Shown in pieces: positions 17,988 through 26,232 of a DNA stretch of 64,000 bases. The position numbers were made by a program, and so were the translations under genes. Positions within the stretch are counted from its first letter, which is position 1. The number at the start of each line of letters is the position of its first letter. A model generated the notes under the pieces. It saw only the letters and a program-made list of their open reading frames with translations, ran no database searches and was not told the origin of the DNA. Origin of the DNA: Rhodoligotrophos defluvii (GTDB lineage: Bacteria; Pseudomonadota; Alphaproteobacteria; Rhizobiales; Im1); the NCBI RefSeq assembly GCF_005281615.1, contig NZ_SZZM01000003.1, positions 414,207 to 478,206 of the forward strand, written 5' to 3'.

Positions 17988-19064
17988 TCAGGTGAGCAGC
18001 ATGCCCCAGAGCCGCGTATGGATGGCGGCGAATAGACCGCTTTCCGCCGCGAAGAACCCTTGCAGCGCCACTGTATCGCCTTGCGCGAGCATGGTCGCGA
18101 CGCTCAGCCACAGGGCGGTCACCGTCGTCGTGTGGGTGCCCGTGATGCCGCCCAGCGACCCCGGAATGACCGTGGCGCCGTTCTTCCAAAGCCTCGCTCG
18201 CATGCGCGCATTCGCGCTCGCATCGATCTTGTAGAGGCAGCTTGCCCCAAAGAGATAGGCGCCTGCCACCGGAGCGGTGAACAGATGGCTGGTCGTATTG
18301 AAGGCCGAGCGGTTGTCGAATTCGGTCTGGTTCAAAGAGATGGTGGTCCAGCTGTCTGCCGCAACCAGCTGGTCGGCATCGAGAAAGGCCGCGAATTTCG
18401 GGTTCGCGGCAAGCGCGACTGTACCGTTGGTCCCGGCACGCAGGGCCTCCGTCCAAGCCGAGCCATCCGCGGAGGTTTTGAGCACGAAAGCGTCCTCCCC
18501 CATCAGGCCGATCTCGGCACGGCCCGAGAAATTGTCCTGGAACAGCACCGAGACCGTGTTGGCCTGCGTCTCCTTGTTCATGATACAACGCAGGTCACCG
18601 GTGCCGCCCGCGCCGGCAGGAAGCGCATTGAGCAGCGCACTGTTCACAGTTGCGGAGAGCGGGTTGTTCTGATCGGCCGTCGTCCCTATCCCGAGCAGTT
18701 GCACATTTTGCAGCACGCTGGCATCGCCCGCAAACGGCAGCCACTCGATGCCGTCGAACACGAGCGCCAGGTCCTCGTCCTGAACCCAGGCAAGCCAGCC
18801 TTCCCGCGGTACGCGGAGCACCCAGGCCCCGGCCTGAAAGGCGGCGAGCTTGCCGTCGTGTCCCGCCCAGGCGCCCGTCGCGCCAGAGGCGATGATGTAG
18901 CGGTCGCCCTCGCTGGCGCTGGCGGGCGGCGTGGCCAGGTGGCGGTCGAGCACCGAGAGCTGCACCACCGCGTCCAGCACATCGAGGGCTTCGTTGTGGG
19001 TAACGTGCTTTTGGGCCTGGGCCGCCTCGATATAGGGCATTGCCAGGTTCGGGCTGTCGGCCAT
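17988..19064 (-). CDS. DUF2793 protein with C1q-like C-terminus (GTA head-spike GhsB-like)
   Basis: 358 residues; the start is preceded by GAGGAG. The N-terminal ~110 residues are DUF2793: LAMPYIEAAQAQKHVTHNEA, LDVLDAVVQLSVLDR, PPASASEGDRYIIASGATGA and WAGHDGKLAAFQAGAWVLR. The C-terminal ~130 residues (WTTISLNQTEFDNRSAFNTT, FTAPVAGAYLFGASC, MRARLWKNGATVIPGS, LQGFFAAESG) have the jelly-roll pattern of C1q/TNF-like domains. In Rhodobacter capsulatus a DUF2793 protein, GhsB, forms head spikes of the gene transfer agent and binds capsule. No other phage or GTA structural gene lies in this window, so it is an orphan here; a spike or surface-binding role is inferred. Confidence 0.82.
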   Translation of the reverse strand: MADSPNLAMPYIEAAQAQKHVTHNEALDVLDAVVQLSVLDRHLATPPASASEGDRYIIASGATGAWAGHDGKLAAFQAGAWVLRVPREGWLAWVQDEDLALVFDGIEWLPFAGDASVLQNVQLLGIGTTADQNNPLSATVNSALLNALPAGAGGTGDLRCIMNKETQANTVSVLFQDNFSGRAEIGLMGEDAFVLKTSADGSAWTEALRAGTNGTVALAANPKFAAFLDADQLVAADSWTTISLNQTEFDNRSAFNTTSHLFTAPVAGAYLFGASCLYKIDASANARMRARLWKNGATVIPGSLGGITGTHTTTVTALWLSVATMLAQGDTVALQGFFAAESGLFAAIHTRLWGMLLT

Positions 19065-19192
19065 GTGAACTCCTCAAGGAAGGTTCAAAACGATCCGGCG
19101 CCCTCTCCGCACCCCGCCGTCGCCGAGGCCGGCAGATTACCACGGCCGAGTCGGCCGGGATTAAGTCGCAAATCAGCACATAGGCCAGGGGT

Positions 19193-19351
19193 CTATAAGC
19201 CCCAGTCGATGTCGGACGCGCTCTCGGATGGTTCCGGGCGCTCTGCGTCTGGTCCAGCCGGAACGGAATGCACCTCTTCGGCACGATCCGACTGATCAGA
19301 TTGCCCATTCCGGCGCGGTATCAAATCGATGAGGCCATCGAAGAAACCCAT
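19193..19351 (-). CDS. 52-residue hypothetical protein
   Basis: The ATG at 19351 is preceded by a strong ribosome site (CGGAGG, 6 nt away). The TGA is at 19193-19195. The product starts MGFFDGLIDLIPRRNGQSDQ and ends in an acidic, Pro/Ser-rich tail finishing DIDWGL; it has no signal peptide. It lies 128 bp upstream of the DUF2793 gene on the same strand. Both genes carry very similar leaders ending GTTCAC-ATG, suggesting they belong together. Function unknown. Confidence 0.6.
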   Translation of the reverse strand: MGFFDGLIDLIPRRNGQSDQSDRAEEVHSVPAGPDAERPEPSESASDIDWGL

Positions 19352-19474
19352 GTGAACCTCCGTTGGTTTATGTGCGGGAGCAAGTTCAGGCGTCGATCGC
19401 GGCGGGAATTCATCCAGGCGGCGGTGAACTGGGGGCAAATCGAGGCGCCAGGGCGTCATCGGGAGGCGGACCTC

Positions 19475-20374
19475 GTGACATTCGACGATTTCGCGACGAT
19501 TGAGGTCAGTCCCAAGGGGACACCGGTCTTTCTGCGTCAGCACGGCGCAGGCCCGCCTTTGCTCCTGTTGCACGGCTTCCCCCAGACGCATCTGATGTGG
19601 CGGTTCGTGGCGCCGTTGTTGGCGTCGCGCTTCACCGTCGTCTGTCCGGATCTCCGCGGCTACGGCCGCAGTGGTTGTCCGCCATCGGCGCCCGATCACG
19701 GCCCCTATGCCAAGCGGGCCATGGCTGAGGAGATGGCGTCCGTCATGGAGCAGCTCGGCTTTCCCCGCTTTGCCGTCGCCGGCCACGATCGCGGCGGGCG
19801 GGTTGCCTACAGGCTTGCGCTCGACCACCCCGAGCGGGTCGACCGGCTCGCCGTGCTCGACATCGTGCCCACTGCGGATGCATGGGAGCGCGCGGACAAG
19901 CGCTTCGCCTTGGCGTTCTGGCCGTGGTCGCTCCTCGCCCAGCCGCAGCCCCTGCCGGAACGGCTGATCGCCGCCGCGCCCGATGCGATCATCGACGACG
20001 CGCTCAGCGCCTGGGGCTCGCCGCCGCGGGCCTTTACCGCCGACGTGCGCGCGGCCTATACCGCGGCGCTGAGCGATCCCGTGCATATCCACGCCATTTG
20101 CGAGGAATATCGGGCGGCGGCCACTCTGGACCACGCCCATGATGCGACGGACCGCCACGCGGGCCGACACATCGCCTGTCCGGTGCTCGCGCTATGGAGC
20201 GGCAAGGGGGCGCTGGAGACGTGGTATGCGGAGAGCGGCGGCCCGCTGGCCATATGGCGCGCCTGGGCCGCGGACGTTTCAGGCCAGGCCCTGGACGCCG
20301 GCCACTTCTTCCCCGAGGAGATCCCCGAAGTCACGGCGGACCGGCTGGGCGAATTCTTCGCGAGGCTCGGTTGA
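19475..20374 (+). CDS. Haloacetate/fluoroacetate dehalogenase-like alpha/beta hydrolase
   Basis: 299 residues from a GTG at 19475, chosen because GGGAGG lies 8 nt upstream; an upstream extension would overlap the divergent 52-residue ORF. It is an alpha/beta hydrolase: HGFPQTHLMWR (oxyanion region), nucleophile Asp105 in AGHDRGGR with carboxylate-binding Arg106 and Arg109, acid Asp129 in LAVLDIVPT, and His277 in DAGHFFPEE. These match fluoroacetate/haloacetate dehalogenases. In the halide pocket Trp151 and Tyr212 are kept, but the conserved His is Pro150 (FWPWSLLAQP). Defluorination is therefore uncertain, and an epoxide-hydrolase-like role is the alternative. Confidence 0.82.
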   Translation: MTFDDFATIEVSPKGTPVFLRQHGAGPPLLLLHGFPQTHLMWRFVAPLLASRFTVVCPDLRGYGRSGCPPSAPDHGPYAKRAMAEEMASVMEQLGFPRFAVAGHDRGGRVAYRLALDHPERVDRLAVLDIVPTADAWERADKRFALAFWPWSLLAQPQPLPERLIAAAPDAIIDDALSAWGSPPRAFTADVRAAYTAALSDPVHIHAICEEYRAAATLDHAHDATDRHAGRHIACPVLALWSGKGALETWYAESGGPLAIWRAWAADVSGQALDAGHFFPEEIPEVTADRLGEFFARLG

Positions 20375-20383
20375 GCCCTTCCA

Positions 20384-20761
20384 TTAGGCGAATTGCGCAA
20401 GTCCGTGGCCGACGGACCAGTTCTCTTTCGCGGACTCGGTAAGGGTCACGAATACATCCTCCGGCCGAATGCCGGGGCTTTGGCCAAGAAGCTCCGCAAT
20501 CTGCCGGAATAGCGCCTTCTTTTGGTCTGAGGTGCGCGTGTTGAACACCGTGATCTGGATGAAAACGAGATCATCGCTGCGCGCTATGCCAAAGGCGGCG
20601 CCATAGCGGAAATTCGCGCCCTCATGTTCCGTGATGATCATGAACTGGTCGTCTTCGGGAACATCCAGCGCATCGCGCAGCGCGCGGTAAAGGCTGTCGC
20701 AAATCGCCTGCCGGTAGCTGTCCGGCTTGCCGGCACGCAGCGAGATGTGAGAGAGCGGCAT
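20384..20761 (-). CDS. Tautomerase superfamily protein
   Basis: 125 residues. It begins MPLSHISLRAGKPDSYRQAI, with the N-terminal Pro that acts as catalytic base in 4-oxalocrotonate tautomerase/MIF-like enzymes after Met removal. Two beta-alpha-beta units are visible (FMIITEHEGANFRY; LVFIQITVFNTRTSDQKKAL, PEDVFVTLTESAKENWSVGH). The substrate is unknown. It converges with the dehalogenase-like hydrolase (10 bp between stops) and diverges from the LysR gene, the classic layout for a LysR-controlled target. Confidence 0.85.
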   Translation of the reverse strand: MPLSHISLRAGKPDSYRQAICDSLYRALRDALDVPEDDQFMIITEHEGANFRYGAAFGIARSDDLVFIQITVFNTRTSDQKKALFRQIAELLGQSPGIRPEDVFVTLTESAKENWSVGHGLAQFA

Positions 20762-20855
20762 CGCAGGTTCCTTCCATTGGTCACGAGGTTACATAGCCGC
20801 TGCCATCGTCATTTTTGAATTCCATAGATGACGATATCAGTGATAATGTTTGAAA

Positions 20856-21713
20856 ATGATTGGCCGTCCCCTCGACCTGGATGCCGTTCAGGCATTCATC
20901 CGCATCGCCGAGCTTGGCAGCTTCACGCGCGCGGCTGAAGCCATGCGGACCACCCAATCCGCGGTCAGCCTGAAGCTGAAGCGGCTGGAAGAGAGGCTTG
21001 GCTGCCGGCTGGTCGAGCGGACGCCGCGATATGTCGAGCTTTCGGTGCAGGGCGCGGCCTTCCTCGCGCACGCCCGTGAGCTCTTGGAGGTTCATGATCG
21101 CGCCTTCACCATTTTCGCCGGGGCCCGGCAGCGTCTCACCATTGGCATCAGCGATCACGTCGCCGGGCCGGAGCTGCCGGCGCTGATCGCGCGCATGAAC
21201 GCGCAAGACCCGAAGCTGTTGATCGAAATCCGGATCGGATCCTCGGGCGACCTGCTCCAAGGCTACGACCGGCGCGAGTTCGACGCGGTGATCGTTCGCC
21301 TGCATGCCGGGAGGAGCGACGGGGAAATTCTGGCCGAGGAGAAATTCGGCTGGTATGCGGCGCCGGGCTGGCAGCATCGCGCGGGCGAGTCCCTGCCGGT
21401 TGCCACGATGCCCGAGCCCTGCGGCGTGCGTGTCTTGGCCGGGCAGATCCTCGACGAAGCGGGCGTGCCGTGGACGGAAGTGTTCGTTGGTGGCGGCGTC
21501 GCGGCGGTTTCTGCCGCCGTGATGGCCGGACTCGGCATCGCTGCCTTGGCGCGGCGTATGCTGCCATTCGGTGCGGTCGATGTCGGCCCCAAGCTCGGGC
21601 TTCCCGATTTGCCGCGCTTGCCGATCATACTGCACTCGCGGGTCAAGGAGAACCGACCGCGCGATGCCCTCGCCGCGCTTTCGGCCGCCTTCAGGAGCGC
21701 GGTTCGCGACTAG
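20856..21713 (+). CDS. LysR-family transcriptional regulator
   Basis: 285 residues from the ATG at 20856. The N-terminal winged helix-turn-helix is clear (LDAVQAFIRIAELGSFTRAA, TTQSAVSLKLKRLEERLG, FLAHARELL), followed by a periplasmic-binding-like effector domain (LTIGISDHVAGPELPALIAR, EFDAVIVRLHAG, AAVSAAVMAGLGIAALARRM). The divergent tautomerase gene 94 bp away is the likely target. At the 3' end the stop codon TAG interlocks with the cysG stop on the other strand. Confidence 0.92.
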   Translation: MIGRPLDLDAVQAFIRIAELGSFTRAAEAMRTTQSAVSLKLKRLEERLGCRLVERTPRYVELSVQGAAFLAHARELLEVHDRAFTIFAGARQRLTIGISDHVAGPELPALIARMNAQDPKLLIEIRIGSSGDLLQGYDRREFDAVIVRLHAGRSDGEILAEEKFGWYAAPGWQHRAGESLPVATMPEPCGVRVLAGQILDEAGVPWTEVFVGGGVAAVSAAVMAGLGIAALARRMLPFGAVDVGPKLGLPDLPRLPIILHSRVKENRPRDALAALSAAFRSAVRD

Positions 21714-23248
21714 ATGTGAGCTACGCCACCCCTCAAGACAATCGGCAAAACGGGTCGCGCGCTTCCCGGCCGAAGGCCAGGCTGCTCCGTCGGCGCATAA
21801 TGCTGCGAGCCGAGGAGTCGCGTAGATGATCCAGCACGTCGACCGAATACGCTGCCAACGCCAATCAAGACGGTCATCTCCCGGTCCAGGACAGCGATGG
21901 ACGCGGGCAATCCGGCCAAATCGGTGATCATGGTGGTCTCGTTGGCCCGTCCGATCTCGGCGGCAATCGCCACAGGCGTCTCTGCCGGCAGGCCTTGCGC
22001 ATGCAGCATTGCGGAAATCTCGGTGCCCTTCCGGCCAGCCATATAGAAGATCGTCGTGACGGAAGGGTCGGCGATCGCGGACCAGTCGATGTCCCGCGGC
22101 AGGCCGCCGTCCTTCGCGTGACCCGTCACAAACCGGACCGATCGAGCGCAGTCGCGGTGGGTCAGCGATACGCCGAGTCTTGCCGCCATCGCCAGCGCTG
22201 CCGTGATGCCGGGGACCACATCATAGCCGATGCCAGCCTGCTCGAGCACCTCGATTTCCTCCCCGGCTCGACCGAAGATCATTGGGTCACCGGACTTGAG
22301 GCGTACGACCCGTCTTCCCGATTTGGCAAGAGCGACCATCATGCTGTTGATCTCGTGTTGAGCGCAGCTCGGCCGCCCAGCGCGTTTGCCGACGCGGATG
22401 CGCTTGGCCTCTCGCCTCGCGAGCTCGAGGACTTCGCCGGAGACAAGATCATCGAACAGGATCACATCGGCCGCCTGGAGCGCGCGCATGGCTCTGAGCG
22501 TCAGAAGCTCGGCATCGCCCGGCCCTGCGCCGACGAAAGTCACATGCCCGTGTCCCTTCGTTCCTGATGCGGTGTCCAGCACGTGATCAAGGGTAGCATG
22601 CGATGAGGCGTTGGGTGCCGGCCCGAAGGCTAGATCGACGAAGCGTTCCCAGAAGGCGCGGCGCACAGAACCAAGCTGCAGCCTCGCAGCGACGCGATCA
22701 CGCCAGTCCCGCGCGAATCCGGCCCACTGCGCCAGGGATCGCGGCAGAAGGGCTTCGATCCTCCGGCGGATCGCTTGGGCGAGAATGGGAGCGGCGCCCG
22801 ACGTCGATATGCCAACCACCACGGGCGAACGGTTGACAATCGTGCCGAACTGGAACTGGCCGAATTCAGGCCTGTCGATGATGTTGCAGATAACTCCGGC
22901 GTCCCTGGCCGCGGCACTGAAGGCAGCCGCCTCCTCCTGCGAGCGAGCGTCCGCGATCGCCAAGGCCGCGCCGCGGAGACCATCGGCGTCCCATGGCGTA
23001 GTGATCAACGTCGCACCCACGCCGCGCGCGACGAGATCCAGCAGCTCTTCCGCGACCTCTTCCGGCGGGGCGTAGACCTCCACGCGCGCGCCGGCAGCGC
23101 AGAGAAGCTCTGCCTTCCAGGCGGCAGCCGCGCTGCCCCCGGCCACGACGGCACGCTTGCCCGCCAGGTCGAGAAATACCGGAAGGACGCTGAGCTCACG
23201 GATCCTTTGCGGGGCGGCCTCACTCGGCTGCGTTGAGGCGATCTGCAT
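21710..23248 (-). CDS. cysG: Siroheme synthase (uroporphyrinogen methyltransferase / precorrin-2 dehydrogenase / ferrochelatase)
   Basis: 512 residues from the ATG at 23248; the open frame goes further upstream inside nasA, but family similarity begins here (RELSVLPVFLDLAGKRAVVA). The N-terminal Met8-like module has the NAD loop VVAGGSAAAAWKAELL, where the usual GGG is GGS. The C-terminal SUMT module starts GHVTFVGAGPGDAELLTLRA and includes DVILFDDLVSGEVL, RLKSGDPMIFGRAGEE and VVPGITAALAMAARLG. It makes siroheme for the NirB encoded in the same operon. It overlaps the end of nasA by 29 nt and is the last gene of the nitrate operon. Confidence 0.93.
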   Translation of the reverse strand: MQIASTQPSEAAPQRIRELSVLPVFLDLAGKRAVVAGGSAAAAWKAELLCAAGARVEVYAPPEEVAEELLDLVARGVGATLITTPWDADGLRGAALAIADARSQEEAAAFSAAARDAGVICNIIDRPEFGQFQFGTIVNRSPVVVGISTSGAAPILAQAIRRRIEALLPRSLAQWAGFARDWRDRVAARLQLGSVRRAFWERFVDLAFGPAPNASSHATLDHVLDTASGTKGHGHVTFVGAGPGDAELLTLRAMRALQAADVILFDDLVSGEVLELARREAKRIRVGKRAGRPSCAQHEINSMMVALAKSGRRVVRLKSGDPMIFGRAGEEIEVLEQAGIGYDVVPGITAALAMAARLGVSLTHRDCARSVRFVTGHAKDGGLPRDIDWSAIADPSVTTIFYMAGRKGTEISAMLHAQGLPAETPVAIAAEIGRANETTMITDLAGLPASIAVLDREMTVLIGVGSVFGRRAGSSTRLLGSQHYAPTEQPGLRPGSARPVLPIVLRGGVAHI

Positions 23249-25901
23249 TGATGAGGGTCCTGATCTCCACGCGGCACGAGCCGCAGTTGGTTCCGGCACG
23301 CAGGCGCGCGCCGATTTGCTCAATGCTCGCGCAACCCGACGCGACGGCGTCCGCGATCTGGTTGACGCCGACATTGAAGCAAGCACAGACCACGCGGCCG
23401 ATGGGAGGAAGCAGCACCGGTGAACGGCCGGCGAGCAGCGCCAGGCGGTCCTTCGGGGATAGCGGCTGCCGCGATGCAAGCAGGGCGGTCAGCCAGTCGC
23501 AAGGCGGCAGCTGGCCGACTGGAGCCACAAGCAGCGCTTCGGCGAGCGCTCCATCTTCGTCCAGCGCGGCGACCCGGTAGGTCCGGCCCCGCCTGTCGGT
23601 GTATTCGACGAGGCGGTTGCGCGCGAAGCCGTCGAGCAGCCGTTGCGAGAGCAGGATACCCTCGTCCGGCGTCTCTGTGCCGCACAGCTCATAAAGCCAG
23701 CCGGCTTCGATGGATCGCTTGCTCCAGTGCACGAAGCCCGTCGGCCGAATATCGCGACGGCTTAGCAAAACGCCAGCCCAGGCGACCTCTTCGCGCCGGA
23801 TGTTGATGGGGGCGTGCTTGAGCTCGGGCTGCCCGGAAAAGGGATCGCAGATCGGGCTGGCGAGCGTTCCCGCTGCGGCATTCGCCGCGTAAAGCCCGCT
23901 CCAATGCATGGGCAGGAATGCCGTGCCCGGCTTCTGGCCATCAGTGATGACCACCTTGGCGCGCGCAAAGCCCCACGGGCCTTCCAGTCGTACCAGATCG
24001 CAATCGGCAAGCCCGTTGAGGGCGGCATCGGCAGGACTGATCTCCACGGTCGGCTCTGGCGCATTGGACATCAGCCGCGGCACGCGGCCGGTCCGCATCA
24101 TGGTATGCCACTGGTCGCGCAAGCGTCCGGTATTCAGCGCGATGGGGTGCCGTGCATCGGCCGGGCAGGCCAACCCTTCCTGCCGCACAGCGATGAACCG
24201 GGCGCGGCCGTCCGGGGTTGGGAAACGCCCCGCGCCGAGCAACCGCATCGCGCGGGCGCCATCACAGGGCGCCGGCCAGTGCCGCGGCGCGAACCGGTCG
24301 TATTCCGCTTCCCCCATCGCGGCGAACGCGCCGATGTCGAAGAGGCGGTGCCCATCGTTCTCGAAGCCCGAGAGTGCGGCGTGTTCGCTGAAGATGGCTG
24401 TGGGCCCGTCATAGGCGAATGCATCGCCGAAGCCCATGCGCCGGGCGACATCGCATATGATGTGCCAGTCCGGCCGGGCCACGCCCGGCAGGGGTAGGAA
24501 TGGCCGTTGCCGCGAGATGCGCCGTTCGGAATTCGTCACCGTCCCGTTCTTCTCTCCCCAAGCGGCCGCGGGCAGCAGCACATCAGCGAAACGGGTGGTG
24601 TCGGTGCGGGTGACGTCGGAGACGACGACGAAGTCGCAGGCCTGGAGCGCCGCACGCACCCGTGAAGCATCGGGCATGCTGACGACCGGGTTTGTGCCCA
24701 TGATCCACAGCGCCTTGATGCGGCCGTCCCCGGCGGCCCGGAACATGTCGACAGCCTTCAGTCCCGGCGAGCGGGCGATGTTCGGCGCGTTCCAGAAACG
24801 CGCGACGCGATCGACCGCCTCAGGATCGCCGAAATCCATATGCGCTGCCAGCTGGTTCGCCAGGCCGCCCACTTCGCGCCCGCCCATGGCGTTCGGCTGG
24901 CCAGTGACCGAGAATGGGCCGGAGCCAGGTCGGCCGATACGCCCGCTCGCAAGATGGCAGTTGAGGATGGCGTTCACCTTGTCGGTACCGTGCGCCGACT
25001 GGTTCACGCCCTGGCTGTAGACGGTGATCGAGCGCTCGGTCGCGGCGAAGGCCTCATAAAAGGTCCGTATGTCGGCGGCCCCGAGCCCGCAGCGCGCTGC
25101 AACCTCATGCACCGAAGGCGCATCCGCCATCGCGACGGAGAGTGCCTCCGCGAAGCCCGTTGTCGATCGGGCGATATAGTCCTGGTCGATGGCGTTGCTG
25201 CGCGTGAGATGCACGAGCAGCCCATTGAACAGCAGGACGTCCATGCCCGGATCTATGGCGAGATGCAGGTCGCATTCGTCAGTCGTTGCCGTCCGGCGCG
25301 GGTCGACAACGACTATCTTCGTGCCGCGCTCGCGCCGCGCCGAAAGAAGCCGCTGGTAGAGCACTGGATGGCACCAGGCGGTGTTGGAGCCGGTGAGCAC
25401 GACCAGATCGGCTTGCTCGAAATCCTCATAGATGCCTGGGACGATGTCCTCGCCGAAAGCGCGCCGGTGCCCCGCCACGCTCGATGCCATGCAGAGCCGC
25501 GAATTGGTATCGATATTGGCGGAGCCGATGAACCCCTTCATCAGCTTGTTGGCGACGTAGTAGTCCTCGGTCAGCAGTTGCCCGGAGACGTAGAAGGCGA
25601 CGGCGTCCGGACCATGCCGAGCGATGGCTTCGCTGAAACGTCTCGCCACCAGATCGAGCGACTCGTCCCAGCTCGCCTGCCACCCGCCGATTTCCGGGAA
25701 AAGCACGCGTCCTTCCAGGCCGGTCGTCTCGCCGAGCGCTGCACCTTTCGAGCACAACCTGCCGAAATTCGCAGGATGGTCGGGGTCTCCGCGGACGGAC
25801 ACCGAACCATCCGCCGCCACACGGGTCAGCAGGCCGCAACCCACGCCGCAATAGGGGCAGGTGGTCCTCGTCTCGATTGCCGGCTCCATGCCCATCACCA
25901 T
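23220..25901 (-). CDS. nasA: Assimilatory nitrate reductase, catalytic subunit
   Basis: 893 residues from the ATG at 25901, which overlaps the nirD stop as TGATG. The N-terminal [4Fe-4S] motif CPYCGVGCGL is followed by the molybdopterin oxidoreductase core (GRLCSKGAALGETTG; GVNQSAHGTDKVNAILNCHL; GRPGSGPFSVTGQPNAMGGR). The C-terminal region has the molybdopterin dinucleotide-binding fold (LNTGRLRDQWHTMMRTGRVP) and ends with a BFD-like [2Fe-2S] module (VVCACFNVGVNQIADAV, GTNCGSCRVEI). It reduces nitrate to nitrite in the cytoplasm. The fused BFD module is normal for Nas-type enzymes. It is fourth in the operon after the transporter, nirB and nirD. Confidence 0.95.
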   Translation of the reverse strand: MVMGMEPAIETRTTCPYCGVGCGLLTRVAADGSVSVRGDPDHPANFGRLCSKGAALGETTGLEGRVLFPEIGGWQASWDESLDLVARRFSEAIARHGPDAVAFYVSGQLLTEDYYVANKLMKGFIGSANIDTNSRLCMASSVAGHRRAFGEDIVPGIYEDFEQADLVVLTGSNTAWCHPVLYQRLLSARRERGTKIVVVDPRRTATTDECDLHLAIDPGMDVLLFNGLLVHLTRSNAIDQDYIARSTTGFAEALSVAMADAPSVHEVAARCGLGAADIRTFYEAFAATERSITVYSQGVNQSAHGTDKVNAILNCHLASGRIGRPGSGPFSVTGQPNAMGGREVGGLANQLAAHMDFGDPEAVDRVARFWNAPNIARSPGLKAVDMFRAAGDGRIKALWIMGTNPVVSMPDASRVRAALQACDFVVVSDVTRTDTTRFADVLLPAAAWGEKNGTVTNSERRISRQRPFLPLPGVARPDWHIICDVARRMGFGDAFAYDGPTAIFSEHAALSGFENDGHRLFDIGAFAAMGEAEYDRFAPRHWPAPCDGARAMRLLGAGRFPTPDGRARFIAVRQEGLACPADARHPIALNTGRLRDQWHTMMRTGRVPRLMSNAPEPTVEISPADAALNGLADCDLVRLEGPWGFARAKVVITDGQKPGTAFLPMHWSGLYAANAAAGTLASPICDPFSGQPELKHAPINIRREEVAWAGVLLSRRDIRPTGFVHWSKRSIEAGWLYELCGTETPDEGILLSQRLLDGFARNRLVEYTDRRGRTYRVAALDEDGALAEALLVAPVGQLPPCDWLTALLASRQPLSPKDRLALLAGRSPVLLPPIGRVVCACFNVGVNQIADAVASGCASIEQIGARLRAGTNCGSCRVEIRTLINADRLNAAE

Positions 25902-26227
25902 CACTCCGCCACGGCGTTCGGTTCCAGCGCGACCGAGATCCGGCCGTTCTCGACCCGCACCGGAATGGTGTTGACCGAGCCTTGATCCGCGCCTTGCACC
26001 TCGCCGGTTTCGAGCGAGATCACCCAATTGTGCAGGGGACAGGTCACAGAAGCGCCATGGACGATCCCCTGGCTGAGCGGCCCGCCGCGGTGTGGACAGT
26101 GATCCTCGATGGCGAAGACCCTGTCGTCAGCCGTGCGGAAAACGCCGATGCGGCCCAGCGGCGTGATCACGCACCGCGCACCCCGCCGCGGAATATCCTC
26201 GAGCATGCCAACATCGAACCAGGTCAT
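25901..26227 (-). CDS. nirD: Nitrite reductase small subunit, Rieske type
   Basis: 108 residues from the ATG at 26227; a GTG at 26236 overlapping the nirB stop (GTGA) is also possible. It is a NirD-type Rieske [2Fe-2S] protein with ligand motifs CPHRGGPLSQG and CPLHNWVISLETGEV, starting MTWFDVGMLEDIPRRGARCV. It partners NirB in reducing nitrite to ammonium with NAD(P)H. It is tightly packed between nirB and nasA with near-overlapping starts and stops, implying translational coupling. Confidence 0.94.
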   Translation of the reverse strand: MTWFDVGMLEDIPRRGARCVITPLGRIGVFRTADDRVFAIEDHCPHRGGPLSQGIVHGASVTCPLHNWVISLETGEVQGADQGSVNTIPVRVENGRISVALEPNAVAE

Positions 26228-26232
26228 GCTCT

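Noticed and set aside
11597-19351. Genomic island inserted at tRNA-Glu
   Set aside because: No integrase and no direct repeat of the tRNA 3' end were found in the window, and base use of most genes matches the surroundings.
20810-20858. Imperfect inverted arms CATTTTTGAA and TTTGAAAATG between the tautomerase and lysR genes as an operator
   Set aside because: Two of ten positions mismatch, the arms are far apart, and one overlaps the lysR start codon; it does not stand out as a LysR T-N11-A box.
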